29,373 nt of DNA from Deinococcus sp. (GTDB taxonomy: Bacteria > Deinococcota > Deinococci > Deinococcales > Deinococcaceae). The notes beneath the pieces are model-generated. The model was not told the DNA's origin. It did not search any database and worked only from the letters and a program-made list of their open reading frames with translations. The position numbers and the translations under genes are program-made. Of this stretch, positions 11,287-21,668 are shown in pieces. The stretch is taken from contig JAUNHF010000001.1 in NCBI GenBank assembly GCA_030524065.1, forward strand, positions 2,890-32,262, read 5' to 3'. The first letter of the stretch is position 1. Each line of letters begins with the position of its first letter.

Positions 11287-12554
11287 ATGTTGAATACCAA
11301 GCGTACCTGTAGAGGCAGGTCAGGCGGTCTGCCGCCCAGAGGCATGCAGCGCATGTCTGCGGTGACAGGCCTGCTCGGTCTGCTACTCCTGACAGGCTGT
11401 CAGCCGCATCAGCAGACCCTGACCATCGGTGACCTGGCTTCCCGCTACAACACAGCGATGTGGGAGCTGAGCATCGTGGCCATTGTCCTGTCGATCATTA
11501 TTTTCCTGGGCGTTTCGGCCCTGCTGTTCTATACCGTTTTCCGCTTCCGCGAGGAAAACAACAAAAAAGAAGCTGAGCAGTTTCACGGCAACGATAAGTT
11601 GGAAGTGGTGCTGGTCGGCTTCCCGGTGGTTATCGTGCTGCTGCTCAGCGTGCTGACTGTGCGCACGATGGCTCAGACCACCCCGGTGGTGGAAAAGCAG
11701 GTGGGCGCCAGCATTACGGCGCTGGCCAAGCAGTTCTGGTGGAACTTTACCTACACTGACAACGAGTCGGCGGCGGGCGGCCCGGTGGCCAACGGCAACG
11801 AAATGGTGATGCCTGCGGGCAGCAACGGTGACGTGCCGATTGACACCAAGCTGACCCTGCAAGCCGCCGACGTGGTGCACGAGTTCTGGGCACCCAACAT
11901 CGGCCCGCAGCGCCAGGCCATTCCCGGCTCCGAAAAGGTCTGGACGGTCCACACCGACCGCCCAGCCATCTACCAGGGCAACTGTAACTATCTGTGCGGT
12001 GCCAGCCACGCCAACATGCGCTTTAAGGTGATCGCTTTGGCTCCGGCAGACTACGAGGCATTCATCACGGCGGCGCAGAATTACGCAGCACCCACCCCGG
12101 CTCCCGGCAGCGCCGAGGAACGTGGCTACAACATCTTTATGAACGGCAAGCCTGAAACGGCGGCTGTCGCCTGCGCGGCCTGCCACCGCGTGCAGGGCAC
12201 CCAGGCCAACAGCCCGGTGGGCCCTGACCTGAGCTTCTTCGGCACCCGCCGCACGCTGGGCGCTGGCATGTGGCAGGCCCCAGTGGAGCAGGGCTGGGAT
12301 GATCCCCAGGCCGCCGAGCACCTGACCAACTGGATCAAGCACAGCCCCAAAGTCAAGCCGGGCAGCCTGATGCCGACCTATGACGGCAGTGAGTACCAGG
12401 TGAACGGCCAGTGGCAGAAGGGTGGTGTGCTGACCGATGAGGAAATCTCGGACGTGGCGGCCTACCTCAAGTCCCTGCAACTGCCTGAAGAGGCCAACTA
12501 TTGGCAAAAGGCCCAGGTCTTCAATGAGCCCGCGATTTTGCCTGGAGGACAACA

Positions 12555-12558
<4 letters not shown>
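11287..12558 (+). CDS. ctaC: Cytochrome caa3 oxidase subunit II fused to cytochrome c
   Basis: This is the electron-entry subunit, 423 residues. The lipoprotein-type signal ends LLTGC, with the lipidated Cys at 38. Two membrane helices follow (about 62-85 and 105-126), then the periplasmic cupredoxin domain with CuA ligands His198 (VVHEFW) and Cys233, Cys237, His241 and Met244 in [14 protein letters not shown]-terminal cytochrome c domain has CAACH at 296-300 and a likely heme Met362 in LMPTY. The residue between the two CuA cysteines that is normally Glu (CxExC, a Mg ligand) is Tyr235 here. The stop overlaps the next gene as ATGA. The IIc fusion is as in Thermus caa3 oxidase. Confidence 0.96.
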
Positions 12559-15008
<2,450 letters not shown>

Positions 15009-15029
15009 TTCCCTTTCCTCTTCGCTTCG

Positions 15030-15064
15030 GCGCCCTCCTTGCTGTGCATGGGGGGCGCTTTTTT
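15030..15064 (+). terminator. Intrinsic terminator of the ctaC-ctaDE operon
   Basis: GCGCCCTCC and GGGGGGCGC form a nine-pair stem with one T-G pair and an 11-base loop, followed by six T. Confidence 0.88.
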
Positions 15065-15121
15065 GGTGTGCCGCCAGAGAACCCAGCCGGCAGCGGGACA
15101 CCCAGCACGCCGCCGGCTGGG

Positions 15122-15127
15122 TACTCT
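15122..15127 (+). promoter_or_regulatory. -10 element of the SCO1 gene (leaderless)
   Basis: TACTCT is followed by six bases and the GTG at 15134. The GGGAG between them is too close to the GTG to be a Shine-Dalgarno sequence for it. Confidence 0.55.
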
Positions 15128-15133
15128 GGGAGC

Positions 15134-15856
15134 GTGAAATGGTTGACTCCTGCCCTGCTTCTGGTGGCCGCCGTACTTGCTGGCCTGCTGCTGCTGAAAA
15201 AGGCCGACCCCCAGCCGCAGTACGGCACCGCGCTGGACACGCCCAAGCCTTTGCCCGCCGTCGCGCTGCTGGATGACCGTGCTCAGGCCACCACGCTCAG
15301 CGACTCGCACGGCAAGCTGCGGCTGATGTTTTATGGTTTTGTGCGCTGCCCGGATGTCTGCCCGGCCACCCTCAGCGTGCTTTCGCAGACCTATCAGGGC
15401 CTTAGTCCGCAGCTAAAGGAGCGGGTGCTGGTGCAGATGGTCAGCGTGGACCCGGCCAACGACCGGCCCGAAGTGCTGCGCGCCTACTTGGACCGTTTTG
15501 ACCCGGCTTTCGTGGGCCTGACCGGCGAGGCGGCCAATATTGACCGGGCTGCCCAGGAGATGTTCGTGGGTATTGCCCGCCCGCCCTCGCTGACCGATCA
15601 CAGCAGCCACATGGGCGGTGCCCAGACAGATGAGGAAGGCGCTTCTGTGGCTGCCGCCAGCGCCCCGGCGACCAGTGCCCAGGCGGTGGACCCCAAAGTC
15701 ACCGGAGCCACCCAGGCTGCCATGATCCATGGCGATCAGGTCAGTGTGGTGGACGCCCAGGGAAACTTCGTGCGGGTGTACGGCAACCAGGACATCCTGG
15801 CCGGTCAGTTGGACCGTGACCTGCCCGCCCTGGCCGCACAGTACGGTCCCCGCTAA
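15134..15856 (+). CDS. SCO1/SenC-type copper chaperone
   Basis: This thioredoxin-fold protein of 240 residues has an N-terminal hydrophobic anchor (residues 3-21) and faces the periplasm. SCO proteins deliver copper to the CuA site of subunit II, which fits its place after the oxidase genes. The copper Cys pair is CPDVC at 72-76. The third ligand is probably His199 in MIHGDQVSVVDAQG, which aligns with the family DHS-VYLVD segment. Before it is an extra stretch (about 150-196), Ala/Thr-rich and containing TDHSSHMGG. The GTG start is set by the -10 six bases upstream and by the signal anchor beginning there; a longer open frame overlaps the oxidase gene and its terminator. Confidence 0.9.
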   Translation: MKWLTPALLLVAAVLAGLLLLKKADPQPQYGTALDTPKPLPAVALLDDRAQATTLSDSHGKLRLMFYGFVRCPDVCPATLSVLSQTYQGLSPQLKERVLVQMVSVDPANDRPEVLRAYLDRFDPAFVGLTGEAANIDRAAQEMFVGIARPPSLTDHSSHMGGAQTDEEGASVAAASAPATSAQAVDPKVTGATQAAMIHGDQVSVVDAQGNFVRVYGNQDILAGQLDRDLPALAAQYGPR

Positions 15857-15972
15857 GCGCCCGCCATAAAGGTAGAAGTGAGCGGCAGTCCCGTCCAGTC
15901 TGCGCCGGTTCCAGGCACAACCGCAGGTGCAGCGGGGCGGGAGCACCTCTGTTGTTCAGCGAGGAAAAAAAG

Positions 15973-15978
15973 TACAAT
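15973..15978 (+). promoter_or_regulatory. -10 element of ruvB (leaderless)
   Basis: TACAAT lies seven bases before ATG 15986. TTGTTC at 15952-15957 is a possible -35 with a short 15-base spacer. I do not see the Deinococcus radiation/desiccation response palindrome here. Confidence 0.6.
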
Positions 15979-15985
15979 ATCCATT

Positions 15986-16978
15986 ATGACTGGAACAGAA
16001 TCAAGCGACGCGGCTCTGCGTCCACGCTCGCTGGCCGAGTACGTGGGGCAGGCCAAACTGAAAAGCAAGCTGGAGGTCTATCTTCAGGCGGCGCGGGGGC
16101 GCAGCGAGGCGCTGGACCACACCCTGCTTTTTGGCCCGCCGGGACTGGGCAAGACCACGCTGGCGCACATCATCGCCTACGAATTGGGCGTGAATATCCG
16201 CGTGACCTCTGGCCCAGCGATTGAGAAGCCAGGTGACCTGGCCGCCATCCTGACCAACAGTTTGGAAGAGGGCGACGTGCTGTTTATTGACGAGATTCAC
16301 CGCCTGGGCCGCGTGGCCGAGGAGCACCTGTACCCGGCGATGGAAGACTTCAAGCTGGATATCGTGCTGGGTCAGGGACCGGCGGCCCGCACCATTGAGC
16401 TGCCGCTGCCGCGCTTTACGCTGGTCGGCGCGACCACTCGCCCCGGCCTGATCACGGCGCCGATGCGCTCACGCTTTGGCATTATTGAGCACTTGGAGTA
16501 TTACACGCCGGGGGAAATTGCCCAGAACCTGCTGCGTGACGCCCGTTTGCTGGGCTTCGAGCTGGACGCAGACGCCGCGCTGGAAATCGGTGGGCGCAGC
16601 CGGGGCACCATGCGGATTGCCAACCGGCTGCTGCGGCGGGTGCGCGATTTTATGGAGGTGGCCGGCGAACCGAGCATTTCCCTGGAGCGGGCCCATGACG
16701 CCCTGGACAAGCTGGGCCTGGACAGCGCCGGCCTGGACGACCGCGACAAGAAATATCTGGAAACCCTGATTCACCGCTTTGCCGGCGGTCCGGTGGGGCT
16801 GGATACCCTCGCCACGGCCATCAGCGAGGACGCCCTGACCCTGGAAGACGTATACGAGCCGTTCCTGATTCAGCTGGGATTTATCAAGCGCACGCCACGT
16901 GGCCGGGTGGCGACCGCCCATGCCTACGACCACCTGGGCCTGCCGCCGGGCAATGATCTGGGCTTTTATGTGAACTGA
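15986..16978 (+). CDS. ruvB: Holliday junction branch migration ATPase RuvB
   Basis: This AAA+ hexameric motor of 330 residues drives branch migration with RuvA during recombinational repair. The opening [12 protein letters not shown] is typical. Walker A is GPPGLGKTT at 50-58, Walker B is LFIDEIHRL, sensor 1 is [10 protein letters not shown], and the C-terminal winged helix ends with [16 protein letters not shown]. The length is normal. The ATG at 15986 is used because TACAAT is seven bases upstream and because the extra 36 residues of the longer frame are unlike RuvB. The last 12 bases, including the stop, are duplicated directly after the gene. RuvA and RuvC are not in the window. Confidence 0.97.
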   Translation: MTGTESSDAALRPRSLAEYVGQAKLKSKLEVYLQAARGRSEALDHTLLFGPPGLGKTTLAHIIAYELGVNIRVTSGPAIEKPGDLAAILTNSLEEGDVLFIDEIHRLGRVAEEHLYPAMEDFKLDIVLGQGPAARTIELPLPRFTLVGATTRPGLITAPMRSRFGIIEHLEYYTPGEIAQNLLRDARLLGFELDADAALEIGGRSRGTMRIANRLLRRVRDFMEVAGEPSISLERAHDALDKLGLDSAGLDDRDKKYLETLIHRFAGGPVGLDTLATAISEDALTLEDVYEPFLIQLGFIKRTPRGRVATAHAYDHLGLPPGNDLGFYVN

Positions 16979-16990
16979 TATGTGAACTGA
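16967..16990 (+). repeat. Perfect 12-base tandem duplication at the end of ruvB
   Basis: TATGTGAACTGA occurs twice in a row. The first copy is the last three codons and stop of ruvB; the second repeats them in frame as Tyr-Val-Asn-stop, giving a second stop codon 12 bases on. Confidence 0.9.
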
Positions 16991-17024
16991 GCTGCGGGCA
17001 TCCCACGCGGTCCCAGTCAGCCTC

Positions 17025-17030
17025 TAGACT
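17025..17030 (+). promoter_or_regulatory. -10 element of the ArsC-like gene (leaderless)
   Basis: TAGACT is followed by seven bases and ATG 17038. No Shine-Dalgarno sequence or clear -35 is present. Confidence 0.6.
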
Positions 17031-17037
17031 GGGGCCT

Positions 17038-17400
17038 ATGGCGCAGAACCCGGTTCAGATTTTCGGCACCAAAAAGCATAAAGGCGCCCGCGCCGCCGAG
17101 CGCTTTTTCAAGGAGCGGCGCATGAAGGTGCATTACGTGGACCTGGCCCAGCGCCCGATGAGCCGGGGCGAACTGACCCGTTTCGTGCAGCGGTTCGGGC
17201 TGAATGCCCTGCTGGATATGGAGGGCAAGGCCTACCGGGACGCTGGGCTGGAATACCTGCGGGTGAGTGACGAGAGCCTGCTGGGGAAGATGCTGGACAA
17301 CCCGGAGCTGCTGCGCCAGCCGCTGGTGCGCGGCGGCAAGGTGCTGGCCGTAGGCGAGGACGCAGCGGCCAAAGCAGCCTGGGCCGAGATGGTGGAATGA
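17038..17400 (+). CDS. ArsC/Spx-family thioredoxin-fold protein lacking cysteine
   Basis: This small protein of 120 residues has the ArsC/Spx/YffB shape: an N-terminal strand VQIFGT, helix AAERFFKERRMKVHYVDL, LTRFVQRFG, and the C-terminal signature-like RQPLVRGGKVLAVGED near residues 97-112 (families usually have RPL/RPI there). The position that holds the catalytic Cys in ArsC (NPxCS) reads KKHKG, and the protein has no cysteine at all. It therefore cannot be a classical thiol arsenate reductase; a regulatory or structural role like that of Cys-poor Spx relatives is possible but unproven. Its stop overlaps the next gene as ATGA. Confidence 0.75.
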   Translation: MAQNPVQIFGTKKHKGARAAERFFKERRMKVHYVDLAQRPMSRGELTRFVQRFGLNALLDMEGKAYRDAGLEYLRVSDESLLGKMLDNPELLRQPLVRGGKVLAVGEDAAAKAAWAEMVE

Positions 17401-17903
17401 CCCGGACCGCAGCAGGGTGGTCCGCCAGGGCACTGTGGGCAGGCTGCGTGCTGCTGGCGCTCAGCGCCCCGCCGGTAGATGCCCAGCTGTACCAGCGCCG
17501 CGACCTGCTGGGCGAGCCGTATCAGGCGTCCAGCTTTGCCCCCTGCCAGGAGTGGGGCTGCCGCGAGCTGGGCCGCACTGGGCAAAGTCACAGTGGGCAG
17601 AGCGTGACCCTGCAACTGATCGGCCAGGACATCAAGCTGCGGCTGAGCCTTTCGCCGTCCGGGCGGGTGATGGGCATTGAGGCACTGGCCCCGGCGGCGG
17701 TCAGCCGCAACGCCTACTGGTCGCGGCTGACCCGCCAGGCATTCGGGCAAACATTCTCGCCGCAGCGGTTTGCGCAGTGTTTCGCTTCTTTGCACGGCTC
17801 TGTGGCGCAGGCACAGTTGCACGGCGGGGGCGGCGAACACTACGGCGTGCAGTGCTTTCGCCGTAGCGGATACGCGGGGATTCGCCTCTACTTTGACTGG
17901 TAA
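17397..17903 (+). CDS. Exported protein of unknown function
   Basis: The product has 168 residues. A signal peptide is clear: basic n-region, hydrophobic core around 12-24, and a likely cleavage after VDA-29. The mature part has four cysteines (50, 55 and two in QCFASL and VQCFRR), suggesting two disulfides in an exported domain, and ends in aromatic IRLYFDW. I do not recognise a family. It overlaps the ArsC-like gene by four bases (ATGA), so the two should be translated together. Confidence 0.65.
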   Translation: MTRTAAGWSARALWAGCVLLALSAPPVDAQLYQRRDLLGEPYQASSFAPCQEWGCRELGRTGQSHSGQSVTLQLIGQDIKLRLSLSPSGRVMGIEALAPAAVSRNAYWSRLTRQAFGQTFSPQRFAQCFASLHGSVAQAQLHGGGGEHYGVQCFRRSGYAGIRLYFDW

Positions 17904-17921
17904 AGCCGCCTGGATACACAG

Positions 17922-17955
17922 AAAAAAGGCGGCCAGCCCACATCATGGAGCCGCC
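17922..17955 (-). terminator. Terminator of the MFS operon
   Basis: Read on the minus strand, GGCGGC (17955-17950) pairs with GCCGCC (17933-17928) and is followed by six T. It lies 22 bases after the microprotein stop. It may also act weakly for the convergent plus-strand gene. Confidence 0.75.
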
Positions 17956-17977
17956 GCCTCCCTTCTTGCTGGGCACG

Positions 17978-18106
17978 TCAGAACAGCTGCGCCACTTTGA
18001 CCAGCGTTTCCCACACGCCCCAGCCCAGTGGAATGACGACCACCAGCCAGGCAAGAGCGATCAGGAGGGGAGAGACTTGGGCGGTCTGTTCGGATGGTCG
18101 GGTCAT
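17978..18106 (-). CDS. 42-residue single-helix protein paired with the MFS transporter
   Basis: ATG 18106 lies inside the ATGA that also ends the MFS gene. The product begins MTRPSEQTAQVSP, has one membrane helix (about residues 13-33, Leu/Ile/Val/Trp-rich with a Pro-Leu-Gly-Trp-Gly turn) and ends VAQLF. Short single-helix ORFs like this are found directly after OxlT-type transporters in many bacteria and appear in annotations as an MFS transporter small subunit; I do not know of a demonstrated function. The tight overlap and the terminator just after it strongly support that it is real. AAGGAG lies within the end of the MFS gene, eight bases before the ATG. Confidence 0.75.
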   Translation of the reverse strand: MTRPSEQTAQVSPLLIALAWLVVVIPLGWGVWETLVKVAQLF

Positions 18107-19524
18107 TTGGCAGCTCCTTGTGCGGGGGCGGGCGGCGTGGCCGGCTCCTCAGCGGGGGCCCAGTATTTCTCCGCCACGGGCTTGACCAGCCAGTTGGCGA
18201 CAAAGCCCAGCACCAGCAGGCCGGCCATGATGTACATCACGGTGCTGTAGGCCTGCGCGGCGGGCACGCCGGCAGCGATCTGGCGGTCACGGAAGCCGTT
18301 CAGCAAGGTAGGCCCCACGATGGCGGCCGCACTCCAGGCCAGCAGCACCCGCCCGTGAATGGCGCCCACGTTGCGGGTGCCGAACAGGTCGCGCAGATAA
18401 GCCGGAATGGTGGCGAACCCGCCGCCGTACATGCTGATGATCACGCAGGTGGTGATGATAAAGAGCGTCAGGTTGCCCATCTTGCCGAACGTGGGCACCA
18501 GCAGGTACAGCAGCGTACCCAGCGCAAAAAAGATCATATAGGTGGGTTTGCGCCCGATGCGGTCCGACGTAGAAGACCAGATAAAGCGCCCCGCCATGTT
18601 GAAGATGCTCAGCAGGCCCACGAAGCCGGCGGCGGCGGCGGCCGTTACGCCAGCTCCAGCGCCCAGCACCCGGTCGGAGAACATCTCCTGAATCATCACG
18701 CTGGCCTGCCCCAGTACGCCGATGCCGGCGGTCACGTTGAGAAACAGCACCGCGAACAGCAGCCAGAACTGCGGCGTCTTCATGGCCTGATCGACCAAGA
18801 CGTGGTGCTGCGAGATCATGGCGCTGGACTGCTGCTGCGCGGGCGACCAGCCCCCGGGCTTCCAGCCTTCACGCGGCACCCGGATCAGGAATGCTCCGAA
18901 CATCATCATCAGGAAATAAATGCCGCCCATCCACAAAAAGGCGCTGCTCACGCCCAGGGTGCCGTCCTGCGCAAAGCGGCCCATCAGCGCGGTGCCCAGC
19001 GGGCTGCCCAGCAGGGCGCCGCCGCCAAAGCCCATGATCGCCATGCCGGTGGCGAGGCCGGGGCGGTCCGGGAACCACTTCATCAGGGTGCTGACCGGGC
19101 TGATGTAGCCCAGCCCCAGCCCGATACCGCCCAGCACGCCGTTGCCAAGAATAATCAGCGGCAGGCTGTGCATCCGCACGCCCAGGGCCGCCACCAGAAA
19201 GCCGCTGCAAAACAGCAGCGCCGAGACGAACATGGTTTTGCGCGGACCTTCGCGCTCCACCCACTTGCCGAACAGCGCCGAGGACGCCCCCAGGAAAAAC
19301 AGCGCCACGCTGAAGATCAGGCCCACCTGAAACAGCGACCAGTCGCCAGCGGCGCCCTGGGCGGCACTCAGGTCGCCGCTGATCTGGCGGGCCAGCGGCT
19401 TGTTGAACACCGAATAGCCGTAGATCTGCCCGATGCTCAGGTGAACGGCCAAAGCGGCCGGTGGGACCAGCCAGCGGTTCCAGCCCACTGGGGCGACAGA
19501 ATGTTCACGGTCCAAAAAACCCAT
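18103..19524 (-). CDS. OxlT-type major facilitator superfamily transporter
   Basis: This transporter of 473 residues has twelve predicted membrane helices. VHLSIGQIYGYSVFNKPL in helix 1, the LFGKWVEREGPRK loop between helices 2 and 3, and GLGLGYISPVSTLMKWFPDRPGLATGMAIMGFGGGA in helices 4-5 are typical of the oxalate:formate antiporter branch of MFS. The second-half loop is WSSTSDRIGRKPTYM. The substrate is probably a small carboxylate but cannot be read from the sequence. ATG 19524 has GAGGG four bases upstream; the longer open frame adds low-complexity residues. TATAGT with a palindrome lies about 110 bases upstream. Confidence 0.88.
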   Translation of the reverse strand: MGFLDREHSVAPVGWNRWLVPPAALAVHLSIGQIYGYSVFNKPLARQISGDLSAAQGAAGDWSLFQVGLIFSVALFFLGASSALFGKWVEREGPRKTMFVSALLFCSGFLVAALGVRMHSLPLIILGNGVLGGIGLGLGYISPVSTLMKWFPDRPGLATGMAIMGFGGGALLGSPLGTALMGRFAQDGTLGVSSAFLWMGGIYFLMMMFGAFLIRVPREGWKPGGWSPAQQQSSAMISQHHVLVDQAMKTPQFWLLFAVLFLNVTAGIGVLGQASVMIQEMFSDRVLGAGAGVTAAAAAGFVGLLSIFNMAGRFIWSSTSDRIGRKPTYMIFFALGTLLYLLVPTFGKMGNLTLFIITTCVIISMYGGGFATIPAYLRDLFGTRNVGAIHGRVLLAWSAAAIVGPTLLNGFRDRQIAAGVPAAQAYSTVMYIMAGLLVLGFVANWLVKPVAEKYWAPAEEPATPPAPAQGAAK

Positions 19525-19635
19525 TGTTCCCTCATTTCCCGCTGCGGGACGGCCAGTGCGCGGGCACTGCCCAGTCAGATGGCCCGGCCAGGTAGCACTG
19601 TGCGGCCAAATGTCCCTGTGCGTTTTGAATGGCTC

Positions 19636-19641
19636 ACTATA
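19636..19641 (-). promoter_or_regulatory. -10 element of the MFS operon
   Basis: TATAGT on the minus strand. Its spacer region is occupied by the palindrome at 19641-19656. It predicts a leader of about 105 bases before ATG 19524. Confidence 0.5.
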
Positions 19642-19656
19642 GACGGTTGGCCGTCT
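19641..19656. promoter_or_regulatory. Candidate operator: 16-base palindrome in the MFS promoter
   Basis: AGACGG-TTGG-CCGTCT is a perfect six-base inverted repeat lying between the expected -35 position and the -10 of the MFS promoter, where a repressor would block polymerase. The divergent lipoprotein promoter is about 80 bases away. Confidence 0.45.
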
Positions 19657-19735
19657 GTGGGCAGTCATGTGAATGTTGTCTGCTGGCGCACGGTGCAGCG
19701 TGAGGCGAAAGCGCCTGAAATGAGGGCGCAAACTT

Positions 19736-19741
19736 TACAAT
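19736..19741 (+). promoter_or_regulatory. -10 element of the lipoprotein gene at 19749 (leaderless)
   Basis: TACAAT lies seven bases before ATG 19749. An in-frame ATG at 19740 overlaps this hexamer and so is unlikely to be on the mRNA. Confidence 0.55.
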
Positions 19742-19748
19742 GCAGGCC

Positions 19749-20510
19749 ATGAAGCAGGCCATCAAGAGAGGACCCCCGCTGCTGGCCGCCCTGTGGACAA
19801 GTGCTGTGCTGGGAGCCTGCACCCCGTCGCCCACCAGCACCGAATGGACCCAGGCAAGCGCTGCCGAGCAGGTGGCCTGGAAGGACGCGGCAGGCACGGA
19901 CCCGGTGCAGGACGGGCCAGACATCGTGGCCGCCACGCTGGATTTCCCGGAGCAGACGCAGACCGTGGCTTACGTGACGCTGCGCAGCGACCGCCCAGAC
20001 GCCGAAGTGACCCTCAAAAGCCTGAGCGCTGAATTGCAGGCCCGCTTCCCGGAAGGGGTGCCGGACGGGCACATCTATCAGGAGCGCTGGCTGGTGGGCA
20101 GCGCCCAGAACAGCCGGTGTGCCCCGCCGCAGCAGCGGGTGCTGGCGCTGGCCGGAGAATTGCCCCCGCGTGAGGGTCAGGACTGGACCGGCGCCTTTGG
20201 TCCGCTGCCTGACCCCGAACCCTGCTCCGGCCTGGAAGGAGGCAATATCAGTGGGAGCTTCCGCATGGAACCGCTGCGGCTGAACGAGTGGAACCCGGTT
20301 CACAGCACGCTGGTGGGCAGCGGCAGTGGCGAAGTGGCAGTGACGACGGCCATTTATCCCACCGACCAGCCTTTGCCGGTGCCTCCGGGCGCCAGCGCCG
20401 AGGAGCTGGTGCTGCTGCCAGGGCAAAGTGGCGCCGCGCTGAGCTACGGCGACCTGACCCTGCCCGCGCTGCCTGAAGCGGGCACGCCGCCGAACCGCGA
20501 GTCCAAATAA
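19749..20510 (+). CDS. Putative lipoprotein of unknown function
   Basis: The product has 253 residues. It has a basic start (MKQAIKRG), a hydrophobic core and a lipobox AVLGAC with Cys24, so it is likely lipidated and held on the envelope. The mature protein is acidic and Pro-rich, with short beta-like strands (QTVAYVTLRSD, EVTLKSLSAELQARF) and isolated cysteines in SRCAPP and EPCSGL. No family is recognised. ATG 19749 is used because of the leaderless -10 seven bases before it. Confidence 0.65.
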   Translation: MKQAIKRGPPLLAALWTSAVLGACTPSPTSTEWTQASAAEQVAWKDAAGTDPVQDGPDIVAATLDFPEQTQTVAYVTLRSDRPDAEVTLKSLSAELQARFPEGVPDGHIYQERWLVGSAQNSRCAPPQQRVLALAGELPPREGQDWTGAFGPLPDPEPCSGLEGGNISGSFRMEPLRLNEWNPVHSTLVGSGSGEVAVTTAIYPTDQPLPVPPGASAEELVLLPGQSGAALSYGDLTLPALPEAGTPPNRESK

Positions 20511-20603
20511 GGGTGGCCCAGGCGGCGTGGTGCGTGCGGCAGTATCCTGAAGCCATCCCCGCGCTCTCCATATTTCCCTGCCCGCATTCCGGAGGTTCCT
20601 GCA

Positions 20604-21149
20604 ATGCCCCAGTTCTGTCTTCCGCCCCGCCTTTTTGCCCGTTGCCTGGCCCGTTCACTGGCGGCAGCCGCGCTGCTGCTTGGCACGGCCAGTACCCTAA
20701 GTGCTTGCACCCTGACCGATCCCACCCCACCTATTCCGGGGGCCACGCTGCGGGTCAGCCCCCAGGAACTGACCCTGCGCCCCGGCGAGGCGGCCCGGCT
20801 GGTGGTGGAGCTGCGGGACGCACCGCCACAGGGCCGCTATGACCTGAGCGTGTCGGGAGCCTGGCAGGGTCTGCAAGTCACTCCGTCCCAGCTGTGGCTC
20901 GCTGGCACGGACCGCGCCGTTCTGCGGGTCGCGGCGCCGCGCACGGTGGCCGCTTCCTCGCAGGCGCTGTATGTCCGTGTATCCGATGGGCAGGGCCGGG
21001 GGCTGCTGCGGGTGGTGGAGGTGCAGGTGCGGCCTGCCCGCGTGCAGCCGGCGCCGGTGCGTCCTGTGCCCATCGGCGTGCCACTGCTCCCTGAACCTGG
21101 AGCGCCCACCCAGCCCGCCCCGGTCACGCCAGTGCCGCTGTTGCCCTGA
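20604..21149 (+). CDS. Putative lipoprotein with Ig-like and proline-rich regions
   Basis: The product has 181 residues. A signal sequence with hydrophobic core ALLLGTAS is followed by the lipobox LSAC, Cys35. Residues about 48-145 (LRVSPQELTLRPGEAARLVVEL onward) have the alternating pattern of one Ig-like beta-sandwich, as in envelope proteins. The C-terminal 35 residues are a proline-rich PVRPVPIGVP-type tail that may reach through the cell wall. The start has an excellent GGAGGT seven bases upstream, unlike most genes here, and a possible TATCCT -10 at 20541-20546. It converges with folA with only three bases between stops. Confidence 0.7.
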   Translation: MPQFCLPPRLFARCLARSLAAAALLLGTASTLSACTLTDPTPPIPGATLRVSPQELTLRPGEAARLVVELRDAPPQGRYDLSVSGAWQGLQVTPSQLWLAGTDRAVLRVAAPRTVAASSQALYVRVSDGQGRGLLRVVEVQVRPARVQPAPVRPVPIGVPLLPEPGAPTQPAPVTPVPLLP

Positions 21150-21152
21150 TCT

Positions 21153-21668
21153 TTAGCCCCGCCGCACCAGCGTGCGGAAGGTCAGGTCGTAGCGGTTGCG
21201 CTCGTCGGCGGGCCGCTCCCGCTCGGCCACGGTGTCCCACTCACTGGGCAGCTCCGGGAAAAAGGTGTCGCCCTCCAGCTCCGCATGAATCAGGGTCAGC
21301 TCCACGCGGGTGAGCTGATCCAGGTACAGCCGGTAAATTTCCTCGCCGCCGATGATGGCGATTTCGCCGTGCTCGCCCAGGTGGGTATGGGCCAGTGCCA
21401 GAGCCTGTGCCGGGTCGTGCGCCACCAGTGCTCCTGGGGCGGCAAACTCCTCTTGGCGGGTCAGCACGACGTTGGTGCGGCCCGGCAGCGCTTTGCCGCC
21501 CAGCGAGTCCCAGACGCGGCGGCCCATCACATTGGGCCTAGCCAGGCTGAGCCGCTTGAAATGCGCAAAGTCGGCCGGCAGGTGCCAGGGCATCCCGCCG
21601 TCCCTGCCGATCACGCGGTTCTCGGTCATGGCGACGATGGCGACCAGTTCAGGCGTCTTATTCAACAT
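21153..21668 (-). CDS. folA: Dihydrofolate reductase
   Basis: This enzyme of 171 residues reduces the dihydrofolate made by ThyA back to tetrahydrofolate with NADPH. VAIVAMTENRVIGRDGGMPWHLPADFAHFK carries the Met20-type loop and the catalytic Asp in LPADF. NVMGRRVWDSLGGKALPGRTNVVLTR is the NADPH-binding region and IIGGEEIYRLYL the conserved glycine pair. ATG 21668 is preferred because GAGGTG lies four bases upstream; the ORF extends only four codons further. It overlaps the deaminase gene by 11 bases and is the last gene of the dTMP operon. Confidence 0.96.
   Translation of the reverse strand: MLNKTPELVAIVAMTENRVIGRDGGMPWHLPADFAHFKRLSLARPNVMGRRVWDSLGGKALPGRTNVVLTRQEEFAAPGALVAHDPAQALALAHTHLGEHGEIAIIGGEEIYRLYLDQLTRVELTLIHAELEGDTFFPELPSEWDTVAERERPADERNRYDLTFRTLVRRG

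Noticed and set aside
11267..11293. Eight-codon [11 protein letters not shown] overlapping the ctaC start
   Set aside because: The ATG directly abuts the -10 hexamer, so it would lie upstream of the transcription start.
15940..16000. Search for the 17-base radiation/desiccation response palindrome before ruvB
   Set aside because: No sequence resembling TTATGTCATTGACATAA is present there or elsewhere that I could see.
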